A stretch of DNA of 64,000 bases from Lepidostoma basale (GCA_022606425.2 JAHDVF020000246.1:124001-188000); one strand, 5' to 3'. Numbered from the stretch's first letter, positions 21,306 to 31,373 are shown. Numbers and translations are program-made. The notes: generated by a model not told the origin, from the letters alone.

Positions 21306-22082
21306 CCCTTAACGTACCGGGTTCAAAACAAAACGCTCGCTCCCATGTGGTCAATTCAGTTTACCGCTAACTTTATCTAAATATCAAGCATATGACTCGA
21401 TGAATCAAAATTTAATTTATGTCATCTTGTAGGGAATTTCATTAGAAATAGATCGATATCTATAACGTACATGGATTATTTGAAAAACATATCATTATTA
21501 ATTTTTTTCTGGAACCATGCGATTTCTGATATGGAATGCGAGACAGCATATGAGCAACTGACACCAAGTATGAACTTGTCTCGCCCCGCCGCGCCGTGGC
21601 GCTATAATTTTACGTATGATAAAGGCACCTAGGCAAAATGTATAGTACGTTCAAGACAACGAGTACGTATTAATATTTGTCCCTTTTGGTAAAGTGTTAA
21701 TATTTTCACAGTTCTGATATTATTAAGTTGCGTGCTGCGTTTCCGTCCACAGTCGGTATTATTACGTACCTATGAGAAAAGGCCAAACATATAATTTATA
21801 ATACATTCAAAACAGCGAGTAAGTATTTGTCACTTTTGATAAAGTTGTAAATATTAGCAAAACAAATTCTACCTTAACACGAATGAAGGTGAGGGTAGTC
21901 TTAAATTTTTTTTTTTGGGATGAAGGAAGTAATTTTTTGCTTTTTTTTTTATTACGAAATATTGAGAACACTTCAATGGAGGATTACAATTTTTTTTTTA
22001 TAATATTAGGGTCCATAGGTTTTAAGAAAATCAACTTTAAATTGGCAGTGGAAACTCAATTGACCACATGGCAACGCGACGG
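21306..22082 (-). mobile_element. piggyBac-like non-autonomous element, copy 2
   Basis: A 777-bp inverted copy flanked by TTAA (21302-21305, 22083-22086). The ends match copies 1 and 3. The GC-rich core (about 21584-21604, CCCCGCCGCGCCGTGGCGC) differs from the others. A 67-codon frame at 21883-22086 is a chance frame inside it. Confidence 0.82.
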
Positions 22083-22190
22083 TTAATAATGTGGTTCTAG
22101 TTCCAAACGTTATGTATAAAAGTGATGCATGCAACATGTGGATAAAGAATGTGAGAATGATAAATACTTCAGGAATGAATTCTTTTAGAT

Positions 22191-22572
22191 TAGTGGTTCC
22201 TAAACTTTTTTGTCCCGTGGACCCCTGCTGAATTATTTTATTTTGTTATAAATAACTATAATATAAAATGAGTTTTTGGATCTGACATAGAATAAAATTA
22301 AGCCAATAGAAAAATTTATCTGGAATTCGTTGTTCACCGTTTTTTTTGCTCATTCGTGATCCGATGTTCACAAATGAGCTAAAAAAAAGGTCGCCAACGA
22401 AAAATATCCGTTATTGTTTATTATAACTTCCATAGTAATAAAATGTGTCACAATTTTACATTAAACCTTGTGCGGACCCCTGACGTTGTTGACTGACGTT
22501 ACTCATCCCCAAATCGATTTTAATTTTCTGAATGACCTCAGGGACCCCTGGGGGTCACTTTGGGAACCACTG
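22191..22572. mobile_element. hAT-like MITE
   Basis: A 382-bp element with 8-bp duplication TTTTAGAT (22183-22190, 22573-22580). The ends are TAGTGGTTCCTAAAC and, inverted, CAGTGGTTCCCAAAG. No open frame. The termini and 8-bp duplication identify the hAT superfamily. Confidence 0.85.
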
Positions 22573-22636
22573 TTTTAGATGTTTATCTGAATGTAGAGCG
22601 GCCGGAAATCAATATGAACAAAGTTATGAAAGGATC

Positions 22637-23261
22637 GTCATTTTCTTCTTCTTGTTCTGTCACACCTCCGTGGTGCCTAGGGCCTCAAGGAACCTTCTCC
22701 ACCCGACTCTATCGCATGTCTGATATCTAACATCATCCCAAGTGAGGCCTGCTTCTTTAACCTCGTCCTGCAGGGCTCTTCTCCAGGTGACTCTAGAACT
22801 GCCTCGCTTCCTCTTTCCCCCCATAGGCGACCAGTCTAGTGCGCCCTGAGAAATGCAGGCTGGGTCACGTCTCACCGTGTGGCCATGGTTCAGAGAACGA
22901 CATTTGACACTATTTGGGGCTATTGGGGGATCTTGAATATTGAGCGAAGGCACCTATTTGTAAACACTTGAAGTTTTCCATTCAAGTTAGATTTCCAAGT
23001 CTCACATCCGTACAGCAGTACGTTTTTAACACTACTATTGAATATTTGGAGCTTGAGCTTTCTCGAAATGATACTGGAACACCATACATGGAGAAGTATT
23101 GAGAAAACTCCCCTTACCTTGTTGAGTCTGCTGACTACATTCTCTTCCGTTCCTCCCGAGCCCGCTATCATACTACCCAGGTAGCAAAAGCTGGTCGTGG
23201 TCACAAGGAAGACACCGTGGAGCAAGCTTGGGGTGGAATCATTTGTGGACACTCGTAGGTC
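22637..23261 (-). mobile_element. RTE-like non-LTR insertion with 11-bp duplication
   Basis: Flanked by ATGAAAGGATC at 22626-22636 and 23262-23272. On minus it encodes FCYLGSMIAGSGGTEENVV and LLYGCETWKSNLNGKLQVFT (23252-22920), then KRKRGSSRVTWRRAL and WRRFLEALGTTEV (22953-22660), ending in a short GAA-rich tail. The two halves are in different frames. Five-prime truncated, dead. Confidence 0.8.
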
Positions 23262-23454
23262 ATGAAAGGATCACTGCATTTATTTGAACATATGGAACTC
23301 ATGGATGAAGTAATAATGGTTAAGTGAGGTTGTAAGTTAACGATGTAAAGAGAATAGAGAGTCGGGAAATTCATAAAATTTTAATGTTATGCCAAAAATG
23401 TTTCACATATGCCTTATCTAAATGGTTCACATTTGCCTTATCTCTGAATATATG

Positions 23455-23960
23455 TTTTATCTCTGAACATGCAGAAACAACCTGCCACTGGTGATGCCGA
23501 TGGGGAGAGCAATTTAATTGCTGAACATAATCGCTTCGGAGATCGATGTATTTTATATTTGTGAAAGTACGTTCAAAGACAAATACAGAGTATCTTGTAT
23601 TCCTAAAGTAGAACCATCTCTCCTGCATTCCTGGTATTCTTCTTCTTCGATGGCCCTACAGCCCATATCGAGCCTAAGCCTCCAGTATTCTTCGCCTCCA
23701 ATTCCTCCTGTCCTCCGTTTCGACCCTCTAATCTGACACGATTTCGCCCCATCTCTCTCAACTTCATCCTCCCATCGCTGTCTTGGTCTTCCAATTGGTC
23801 TTCTATCACCTGGGTGCCACTCCAGCAATCTGTTTGGGATTCGCGATGACGGTATCCTCTGCACGTTCCTGGTATTATAATATATAATTATGTTTTACCT
23901 GTTATTTTACTATTATTATATTTTACCTGTTCTCATAAACATAAACTTTTAAATTAGTTT
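23455..23960 (+). mobile_element. Jockey/Kiri-like 3' end split by an RTE-like tail
   Basis: Host pieces 23455-23638 (NLPLVMPMGRAI-like, frame-shifted) and 23877-23960 (3' UTR with GTTTTACCTGTT repeated). The insertion at 23639-23864 is flanked by (A/G)TTCCTGGTATT. Confidence 0.7.
23639..23864 (-). mobile_element. RTE-like tail nested in a Jockey-like element
   Basis: On minus the frame reads MQRIPSSRIPNRLLEWHPGD, IGRPRQRWEDEVERDG and ends with an EEEE stretch encoded by the (GAA)n tail at 23639-23647. The duplication TTCCTGGTATT is at 23628-23638 and 23866-23876. A distinct RTE-like family seen once. Confidence 0.78.
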
Positions 23961-24061
23961 GTGATATCTTCAAATTTTAAAAATATATATTTGTAGGCCC
24001 ATCTGTACCGGTGCTGTCTTACCACCGTACAGGTTAATATTGAATACGACATATATTATAT

Positions 24062-24100
24062 ACTAGCTGACCCGACGAACTTCGTACCGCCTCAGAATCA
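24062..24100 (+). repeat. TAGCTGACCCG-type repeat end
   Basis: CTAGCTGACCCGACGAACTT resembles the start of a dispersed repeat common in insect genomes. A matching opposite end (GTCCAGCCGTTCTCGAG) lies at 26338-26354; the two could bound one ~2.3-kb element that received the insertions between them. Class not assigned. Confidence 0.4.
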
Positions 24101-24306
24101 ATAAATGTTGTGTTAACTTATTAGCTAAATTTAATTCACCTTTTTATTGAATTACAATTAATACTTAAAATGAATTAAGTTCACGAAATGTGCAAAAGCC
24201 AAAATTAAAAATATTAATTACAATGGAATATAATTCACGTGGAAGCCTGCATGAATACTTAAAATGAATTATAAATTGTTAATTAAAAACATATTCAACC
24301 AAATTG

Positions 24307-24600
24307 GAATCTACCAGATTAATTGTGAGGATTGTGATGCCGTGTATATTGGAAAGACGGGTCGATCATTTTAAAGAGGTTATATGAACACAACATTTAA
24401 TACAAAAACAGAATCATTGTGTGAATTTTGACCATCATTTCAATACCAAAAACACATTTTTTTGCATATAGCAAACAATTTTTAAAAAAAATTGAGAAAT
24501 TAGAAAATTTAGAAATTTTTAAAGCAAAGACACGTGAATTGAATGTTATAAATAACCAAATTCCAGCTTATTCCCCCTTAGTATATATGTAGTACATTAA
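24307..24600 (+). pseudogene. PLE GIY-YIG endonuclease C-terminal remnant
   Basis: GIYQINCEDCDAVYIGKTGR is a GIY-YIG nuclease start with the CxxC-like spacing used by Penelope-like endonucleases. A stop follows RSF, then degraded frames (HHFQYQK, LNVINNQIPAYSPL-like) to about 24590. It would cut target DNA for retrotransposition if intact. It is the only PLE coding piece in the window and matches the many PLE-type ends. Confidence 0.65.
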
Positions 24601-24839
24601 AAACTTTTCCTTTACACAATCTAACAAAAAAATATTAATACTACCTTCCACTTTTGTCCCTTTCTTACTAATGTAATCTGCTTCCTTATAATGTTTATCG
24701 TCTTTAATATATTAGGATTCATCGTTTTTGACTCTATATTATGTATGATTGTTCCTTCTAATTACTGTTTTAATTATTATTATGATTATTATCATTCTTA
24801 TTATTTTATTATTATAAATAAATGAATTTAATACAACAA

Positions 24840-25603
24840 TACAACAACAATAACAAACCATCACGCCGTTTCTCCGCAGGGGTAGGCAGAGAGAATGGAC
24901 CGCCACACTACTCTATCCTGGCACACCTCTCTAGCTTCCTCCACATTCATACATTGAGTCATACACGCACGTCGATTCTTCCGGCTTCTGACATGACCAA
25001 CCTTTAATATTTGATTAATTTGGTCATGCCATGTTTTTCTCGGTCTACCTCGACTCCTTACTCCATTTACATCGTTAACGTATACTTTTTTAACCATTCT
25101 TTCTTCACCCATGCGCTCCATATGTCCGAACCAACGCAACAAACATTTCATAATTTTGTTCATAATACCTTATTTCGCTCTACATTCCTTCCTAATATCA
25201 GCATTTGAGATTCTGTCATACATCGTTCTACCACACATACGTCTTAGGGACCTCATCTCTACCGCATTTATTCTGCTCTCATCTTTCTTCTGCCAGTTCC
25301 ATGCTTCGCTTCCATACATAAGGGTTGGGACCAGAACTCCATTGTGAACGGCCATTTTCGCTTTCATTGATAAATTCTTGTTTCCAATAACTACTTTTAA
25401 AGCTCCATTCACTTTGTTACCCGCACCAACCCTTCTTTCAACATCACTGTCCGTTCGGCCATCCGCTGTGAACATGCTACCTAAATACACAAATTCCCTC
25501 ACCTGTTCCAAGTTCTCTTCATTTACACTTATATTACAAACTGTCATTTGCTCTTCCCTTTCAAAAACTAACACCTTTGACTTTCCGACATTCATCAAAA
25601 CAC
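24840..25603 (-). mobile_element. Family A, best copy, (TTG)n-type tail
   Basis: The longest continuous family A copy. It begins upstream in a SKVLVFEREEQ segment and ends SAYPCGETA, TGATGG and a TTGTTGTTG-rich tail at about 24836-24858. Neighbouring DNA carries the TAGCTGACCCG-type repeat and a PLE remnant, so it is one of several insertions stacked here. Confidence 0.88.
24861..25598 (-). pseudogene. Family A RT C-terminal half, one in-frame stop
   Basis: About 246 codons in a single frame, broken only by TAA at 25170-25172 where other copies have GAA. Order: NVGKSKVLVFEREEQ, EFVYLGSMFTADGRTDSD, RRVGAGNKVNGALKVV, LMYGSEAWNWQKKDESRIN, EMRSLRRMCGRTMYDR, then after the stop MNKIMK, RWFGHMERMGEERMVKK, GRPRKTWHDQINQI, SAYPCGETA. 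This lies after the YADD palm motif of RTE-like reverse transcriptases. No endonuclease is present. Confidence 0.82.
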
Positions 25604-25653
25604 GTTAAAACAATTAAATAGCAGACAACATAATTTTGAATAAGTGTGATCCA

Positions 25654-25890
25654 TCAATGAACTCCGTTTTCATCATTAGCATCATCATATTCATCATCTG
25701 AAGAGTTTGATGATTCAGTGTCCCTATCAATTGAAAAAAGAAATTCCTCGTCTTCATCTAGCCAAATATTTCGTTTATTAAGTACTCGCGGCTGCATTTC
25801 GTATGGTAACAATTCTCTGGACCGAATGTACACAGATACACCTATAAAATCAATACAAAATATACAATACGTATTTTTATTATTATTCAC
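25654..25890 (-). CDS. Unassigned acidic open frame, possible exon
   Basis: The minus-strand frame ends LDEDEEFLFSIDRDTESSNS, SDDEYDDANDENGVH and stop. TTTTATAG at about 25841-25848, just inside it, would serve as a 3' splice site. The strongly acidic serine/aspartate tail is unlike random AT-rich translation. It may be a host terminal exon or the acidic N-terminus of a transposase. No function is claimed. Confidence 0.25.
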   Translation of the reverse strand: MNNNKNTYCIFCIDFIGVSVYIRSRELLPYEMQPRVLNKRNIWLDEDEEFLFSIDRDTESSNSSDDEYDDANDENGVH

Positions 25891-26279
25891 TAATCATAAA
25901 TCGGTTATTTAATCTCTACGGAACACTCATCTGTCATCTTTTTCGAATGGAATTAATGGCGCAAATATTCTCTGCTCTCCTTCACAAAAGGGGTTTAACT
26001 TTTAGAATAGTCTCTCTTATACTGATTTTTATAACTTTGGGCATTGTTAATCTAAAATTAATAAAGAAAACCAAAAATCCCGGCGACGATTTAAACATAG
26101 CCTCAAATCTATCACATTGACATCTGGCATCAACAATACACCACCTACGGGCGATACCGAAACTAAAATAGACGCCATTTTGATAATATACTATTTACTC
26201 CTAAGTCAAATTTAGTCAAATATACGACAAATATAATTAATTTTAAATCATTTAAGTGATTTTTTCAAATGTTTTAATA

Positions 26280-26410
26280 ATTATTCTGTTATCCGGAACG
26301 GAGACAAATCCAGCAAATATAAGATCTTCAAAATTGGTCCAGCCGTTCTCGAGTTATAAATGGTGTAACTAACACGATTTTTGACTTTGTTTTATATAGG
26401 TATATAGAAT
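26280..26410 (+). repeat. GTCCAGCCGTTCTCGAG-type repeat end
   Basis: TTATCCGGAACGGAGACAAA through GTCCAGCCGTTCTCGAG to TTTTATATAGGTATATAG is the 3' style of a widespread insect repeat. It may pair with the end at 24062. Confidence 0.45.
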
Positions 26411-26439
26411 ATTTTTCTTTGCACTTTGAGTGTTCTCAA

Positions 26440-26700
26440 AAGCCTGATATCGCTTCCTGCATGATGTCTTTAGCCGCTCGCATAGAAGTTAATCTATGGC
26501 TATTTGTCGGCGGCCCGGGGGCCGGAAGCCCGCGGTGAGGGAGGCAGACATGATTAATGCTCACAGCAGATAGAGTTGCTTCCATCCCCCGCCGTCAGGG
26601 GGAGGTTCCCTTATTGTTAGTCACGGTCCGTGGTTTTACATACCGAAAACGAAACTTTTCCGCTTCCTTCGACACACAGAAATGTCACGATAGTGATGCA
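26440..26700. other. GC-rich unassigned block
   Basis: GGCGGCCCGGGGGCCGGAAG at about 26510 and a CCCCCGCCGTCAGGGGGAGG hairpin near 26585. No frame and no window copy. It could be a remnant of a GC-richer element. Confidence 0.25.
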
Positions 26701-26769
26701 TGCTAATGTAATAATGAATTTACTTAAGTCTTGTTGCAAATTATTACTAAGTAGATCTGATCTATAGTT

Positions 26770-26935
26770 TTACTATAAAGTAATAATTAAATAAAACGAT
26801 GTTTTTTAACTACTTCCACTTTTTTCTTTATTTAGACAAAAGTGGAAGTAGTTAGAAAACATCGTTTTATTTAATTATTATTAAAAATGAACTTCCATCA
26901 AGAGATTTCAGTAAAATCATTTGATTACTATAAAG
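26770..26935. mobile_element. PLE-type palindrome lacking the ribozyme
   Basis: Arms TAATAATTAAATAAAACGATG and complement meet at a central TTTTTTCTTTATTTAGAC. The same arms flank the hammerhead-like motif at 15975-16070, so the motif itself is deleted here. Confidence 0.6.
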
Positions 26936-26984
26936 TGTTTTTTTGTTTTGGTTATAACAGGTATACAAACATAAAAAAACAGTA

Positions 26985-27205
26985 GATATCAAAGGCAAAA
27001 TTTGGAACAAGTAGTTTAGAACAAGTAGGAACAAGTAGGATGAGTTCGTGTATTTAGGTAGTATGTTTACATGAGATGGGCGAGTGGAGAAGGATATTGA
27101 AAGAAGGGTTGGGGCAGGCAACAAAGTGAATGGTGCACTTAAAGTTGTCATCGCAAACAAAAACCTACCCAGAAAAGCTAGAATGGCAGTGCACAATGGT
27201 GTTCG
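26985..27205 (+). mobile_element. Family A internal fragment
   Basis: Encodes DEFVYLGSMFT, a stop, then RRVGAGNKVNGALKVV and KARMAVHNGV, the segment upstream of the usual 3' ends. Truncated at its 3' side by a PLE-like junction at 27205. Confidence 0.7.
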
Positions 27206-27262
27206 GATCGGTTGACGAAACAAGTATTAGAAATTGATGATGCCAACATCGGTTACAATTAT
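27206..27262 (+). mobile_element. Circularly permuted hammerhead-like piece
   Basis: ATCGGTTGACGAAACAAGT comes first and TGATGATGCCAACATCGGTT follows ~20 bp later, i.e. the second half of the motif precedes the first half. Confidence 0.4.
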
Positions 27263-27617
27263 TATTTCATATACCTACATGAAATAATTTAGATATTATA
27301 AAAAGCGTTTCTAATTAAGCAGTTTATAATATTTTAGTTTTGTAGTGTTTCCGAAAACAAAGGATTGACCTATCAGTTGAGTTAACAATCAATCTATTCA
27401 TAATAAATGAAATATTTCTACACAAATTATTTGATTTTTAATGTTTTGGTTTAGGATAAATTTATAAAAAGGGGTAGTTAAAACGTTACGATTAAAATGT
27501 ATTATCTTAATGCAAGCATAATGTGTTAGTATATTTAAATACGTACAAATATTTAAAATGTATAATATATAAAATATGATGAGAAAATAAGTAGTTACAC
27601 TTTCTTTTATAACTAAC

Positions 27618-27715
27618 TTTCCATCACGCCGTCTCACCGAATGGGGTAGGCACATAGAAAGTACTGTTACACTGTTCTATCCTGACATACTTCTTTTGCC
27701 TTCATACATCAACTT
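27618..27715 (-). mobile_element. Family A 3' end fragment
   Basis: CCATCACGCCGTCTCACCG to CTGACATACTTCTTTTGCC, ~95 bp of the terminal coding block. Confidence 0.7.
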
Positions 27716-27765
27716 AATAATTTTTAAACTTTCGTATGAAGCACTTAATTTGTGGTATAACATTA

Positions 27766-27985
27766 TTAAATAAAATAAAAATAAACTTTTAATATTTGTA
27801 TCTAAACCATTTAATTTGTTAAGACCAACCGGTTTCGCTCCCGACGGAGCTTCGTCAGGGTGAGAGAATAAACAGTTTATTCGCTCACCCTGACGAAGCC
27901 TCGGCGGGAGTGAAACCGGTTGGTGTTAATAAAATAAGTAATTTAGATACAAATATTAAAAGTTTATTTTTATTTTATTTTATAA
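27766..27985. repeat. 220-bp palindrome carrying two hammerhead-like motifs
   Basis: Nearly symmetric arms (AAATAAAATAAAAATAAAC outward, GGTGAGAGAATAAACAG at the centre near 27877). Minus-strand motif 27858-27820 and plus-strand motif 27890-27925 face away from the centre. Conservation of the arms suggests one head-to-head insertion event. Confidence 0.75.
27820..27858 (-). ncRNA. Hammerhead-like ribozyme motif, stems intact
   Basis: Minus strand: CTGACGA (27858-27852), A, perfect 5-bp stem II GCTCC/GGAGC with loop GTCG, GAAA, stem III CC/GG with loop GGTT, then TC. All core bases are canonical. The plus-strand mate (27890-27925) keeps CTGACGA and GAAA but has TG at the cleavage position and a broken stem II. 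Confidence 0.5.
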
Positions 27986-28312
27986 TTTTTCATTCAATTT
28001 TTTCCATCGATGTGGAGAAGATATTTATGCATATTAAGAATTTAGTTATTTGAATTAGAAAGTAATTTTTTTGTGCATACATTTGCTATGTGAAATAAAA
28101 AAAAACTGTTAAGTTCTTTTCTTGATTACCTAAGCAAAGCTAATAAATTTTGCCATTCAGTTTACGTACAGAGCGAATAACGAGCTATGTTATGGCACGT
28201 GTCCAAATTTAAATGCATACAATAATAATATTTCAACGTCAAACATTTACTGCACACTTAAAATACAAATCCACGTATTTATAAACATTAAAAAATACAA
28301 AATTGTATTTTT

Positions 28313-28960
28313 ATTATTCTTCTTCTTCTTCAAGTGCCCTGTCGGGTCCCTCCAACGTTGGCGATCACCTCGGCGAACCTATCCCTGTCCTGCGCCCTTC
28401 GGAACAGCTCCTCCACATTTCGGATGCCGGTCCACTCCCTCACGTTTCGCAGCCAGGAAATTTGTCTCCTTCCGGGCCCTCGGCGTCCCTCAATTTTCCC
28501 CTACAATATCAGTTGGAGAAGGTGGTACTTTTCTTCACGCAGTATATGACCCAGATGTGAGATCTTTCGAACCTTCATAGTTGATAACAGTTCCCTCTTA
28601 ACTCTAGCTCGGCGCAGGACTTCGGTATTGGTAACCATGTCTGTCCAGGGAACTCTGAGCATTCGGTAATGGAGCCACATTTCAAATAATGCTTCCAATC
28701 TGTTCATTGAGTTAACTTTTTAGGCCCAAGTTTCACACCCGTACAATAAAAGAGACCACACATAGTATTTGATCATTCTCTGGCGGAGTTTCAAGTTTAC
28801 GTTATCATTGCAGAAGAGTGATTTCATTTAATAAACGTTACTCTTGCTGCCTCAATTCTGCATTTAATCTCTACATCTGGGTCAAGAAATTGCGTTAGTA
28901 TGCTGCCGAGGTATTTAGATTTATATTGATATCACCAAACTCGCTGCCTGAAAGGGATTG
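28313..28960 (-). mobile_element. RTE-B non-LTR 3' end
   Basis: The minus strand ends in (GAAGAA)n at 28317-28330. It reads back through a REWTGIRNVEELFR-like region, LGHILREEKYHLLQLIL, MLRVPWTDMVTN and a stop-interrupted YGCET-like segment to an IGSIL-like start near 28915. Two frameshifts. Homologous to 19805-20450 over its full length. Confidence 0.78.
28501..28707 (-). pseudogene. RTE-B RT C-terminal piece
   Basis: A 68-codon frame: MNRLEALFEMWLHYRMLRVP, VLRRARVKRELLSTMKVRK, LGHILREEKYHLLQLIL. One duplicated-residue shift (EALFEMW) separates it from the upstream frame. Confidence 0.65.
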
Positions 28961-29194
28961 TGCATCCTGCAGTAGCATCCATGCAATAGCATGATTCACA
29001 CTATCTGTAGTACACAAAATGTGCAATGGTATTTGTTATAGAAAACAACGCATTGGTTAGCTAGTCAAGTTCAAGAACTAGCTATCAGGGTGCTGCAAGG
29101 CGTTGTTCCTATAATACTGGGTGATTAAAAATAATAATACCGTGCTGCAATCGGAGGAGTTAAAACCGTTTTTAGGATAGGCTAAGGAAATTAT

Positions 29195-29455
29195 TTAAGG
29201 ATTAATTGTATCTCAATAGAGACGAAGATGTTAATTATTTGGAAGCAGAATATGGTAGTCCAGGCGTTTACAGGACTTATGACCTGTCATTGGTTGGGTT
29301 AAGCGATCACTTTATGTTAACAACATTCCCCATTCCGCCCTTCTTACGACACCACATTTGACAAATTTTTGGAACTTGTAGGTATATATATGCTACTATT
29401 TTTGAATAACTTCAAATTGTTGTACACTAGCGCCATCTATTAAGATAACTATTTT
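29195..29455 (+). mobile_element. Foldback family E, left half
   Basis: GGATTAATTGTATCTCAATA at 29198, GGTTGGGTTAAGCGATCAC, ACATTCCCCATTCCGCCC and ACTAGCGCCATCTATTAAG. Solo arm; no right arm follows. Confidence 0.7.
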
Positions 29456-29574
29456 TTTTGTATTAAACATTAAAAAAAATGATATTGTTATTAGAAATTT
29501 TATGGTGGAGTTCATTGTAAATAATAAAAATAAAAATAAATTGTAAAAAATCTTTTTAAAATGTACATTTAGTT

Positions 29575-29650
29575 AAAATCCACTTTTGTTTGTGTCTTCG
29601 ACCGGTTTCGGCGGCTCGCTACCATCTTCTGGAATCATCCTCCAAGAAAA
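29575..29650 (-). mobile_element. Degraded PLE hammerhead-like motif
   Basis: Minus strand: CCAGAAGATGGTAGCGAGC, CGCCGAAACCGGTCGAAGAC. GAAACCGGTC is intact and the CTGANGA core is altered. A close relative is at 45590-45640. Confidence 0.45.
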
Positions 29651-29825
29651 TGTGAATCTGAATATCACAATATATTGCATTATTTCAAAGAATATTATTT
29701 GTTATTTTTTTTACAAGTCGCTTCATGAGTAATTGTTTGCATTGTTCCTACATCAAACGAGGTTTGTAAAAAACAACTATTGTTAATTGTTACAAAAAAT
29801 GACTATTCATATACATTGTAATTTA

Positions 29826-29980
29826 AGACTTGGACTTGAATTTGGATCTTCTAGCTTACAGAGGTTCAGCTCATGTGGCTATTCCTCTTACGTCTGCTGA
29901 GAACATTGTTGGATGGTGATTTGGTGGGTTGTAAGCTTATGCGGGGGCATGATTTGTGTGGCCCGGACGTTATTTAGGTC
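29826..29980 (-). mobile_element. Family J non-LTR tail
   Basis: The inverse of the 2091-2288 element, with tail GACTTGGACTTGAATTTGG at the plus-strand left edge. The two copies share the AGAGGTTCAGCTCATGTGGC block. Confidence 0.6.
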
Positions 29981-29984
29981 AGTG

Positions 29985-30485
29985 ATTTAGTCGTTCAGAA
30001 AAATTTAAGAAATCATATATAAAAAAATGCAATTTTTCTGTGAAGTAAGAAGGACTCGTATATACATTTTAATTAATTCCTATGTTTGTTCACTTCAAAC
30101 TACAAAAAGTCTCGAAAATACTTGAAACTTAATAAAAGTTAAAAATGTGACTCTACCGGGTTTTTCATATTCGAGCTACCCGACCCTTATTTACAATCCG
30201 TATTTCATTCTCGCTGTAGCTGTAATTACGTGAAAATGTTATGTATTTAAATAGCATGCTGAGTTTTCAGTTTTCTGACGCTAGGAACTATGAACTTGTG
30301 AAGTTTCGACGCTCGATTGTCTTAACCATATTAACTGTAGACTAACAATATTTTGCACGCTGATAATTTTCCTTCAAATTAAACAGATTTTAGAGAATTT
30401 TGCTTCTTACCATACAAACAATGTGAATTAACGGTGTGTACATGCTTGTTTGATTGCAAATAAGTTGCAATAAAACAAATATATA
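29985..30485. other. No supported feature
   Basis: AT-rich spacer. Confidence 0.4.
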
Positions 30486-30487
30486 AG

Positions 30488-30705
30488 GATTCATGATCTT
30501 CTTCTTTGGTAATGACCTATGTGGTCTATCATATTCTCCAGAATGTAGCTCTTCCTGTGAGGTGTATTCTTAGCTATTCCTATGTATCTTTTAGGAGGTA
30601 TTCCACGAGGATGAGTTCCGTGAGGCTGATTATGTAATGAAATATAGAGAAGTCTGGTGGTGTCCATTCGATGAACATGGCCGTCAGTCCCTCCTGCTCT
30701 GTTTG
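30488..30705 (-). mobile_element. RTE-like 3' end
   Basis: Minus-strand frame GHVHRMDTTRLLYISLHNQP, HPRGIPPKRYIGIAKN, ending HYQRRRS with a short (GAA) tail. Its fragment at 9864 is the same family. It is joined at about 30700 to a DNA-transposon remnant, so one inserted into or replaced the other. Confidence 0.65.
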
Positions 30706-31010
30706 TCCAAGTAACGACGCAAAATTCGCCAATTTGTGATCTGCAAAAGGTCGAGTTCTTGTGAGCGACGCGGAATCGACTGCCTCGAATTCTCCAGCGC
30801 ACTCTCCATGTTTTCGGCAGATCTTGCGTTTCGTCGACGTACGGGTGTTAGTTGATTGATTACTGAATCAGTGGACTCAAATTTATCCACCACATTGCGA
30901 ATAGTCATCTCGATAGGACGCTTATGGCGACCGTAAAATGGGCGAAGCGCGCGGAACGTTACCCGAACAGAATACCCGTGTTGATAAAACAATTTTATCA
31001 TTTGCACGTG
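30700..31010 (-). pseudogene. Transposase N-terminal helix-turn-helix remnant
   Basis: The minus-strand frame starting QMIKLFYQHGYSVRVTFRAL contains FYGRHKRPIEMTIRNVVDKF and IPRRSQELDLLQITNWRILR. This is the DUF4817-like HTH region that precedes a DDE domain in an insect transposase group. The catalytic domain is absent; the RTE-like tail lies where it should follow. Confidence 0.6.
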
Positions 31011-31236
31011 TTATTGAACGCTATATTCAACAATGGTGATTTGGCAAAATATATTGAATAAATTAATTTCAAATTGACAGATGTCGCTTTAACAAAATGG
31101 CGGCTATCAACTGTCAAAGTTTAAAAGTCCCTATTGGAAGACCTTTTACATTCAATTGTGAACACACAACCCAAAGTAATGGCTAATAGAGAAGAATGTA
31201 TATTTTTATCTATTTAAATTTAATAAGTCGTTTCAA

Positions 31237-31362
31237 TATTTGAATTTTCACCTATATTGAAGCCGTTGTAATGACTCGTTGCTAATTTGAAGACTTCAAA
31301 TTAAGCCAATAATATTTCATTACTCCCAGTCTTTTATTAAAAGATTTGAAATGCACAACACA
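31237..31362 (+). repeat. Direct repeat, unit 1
   Basis: GTTGCTAATTTGAAGACTTC and flanking ~125 bp recur at 32105-32232 in the same orientation, on either side of a Jockey-like insertion. No ORF. Confidence 0.55.
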
Positions 31363-31373
31363 AAGTGTTGGCA

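Larger units (their letters stand above)
22095..23350 (+). mobile_element. Family A copy split by two insertions
   Basis: Host pieces 22095-22190, 22581-22636 and 23273-23350. Joined, they follow the family A order (YKSDAWN..., NVERPEINMNKVMKGS, LFEHMELMDEVIMVK). It was interrupted first by a hAT-like element and by an RTE-like tail; each insertion has its own target duplication. Confidence 0.7.
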
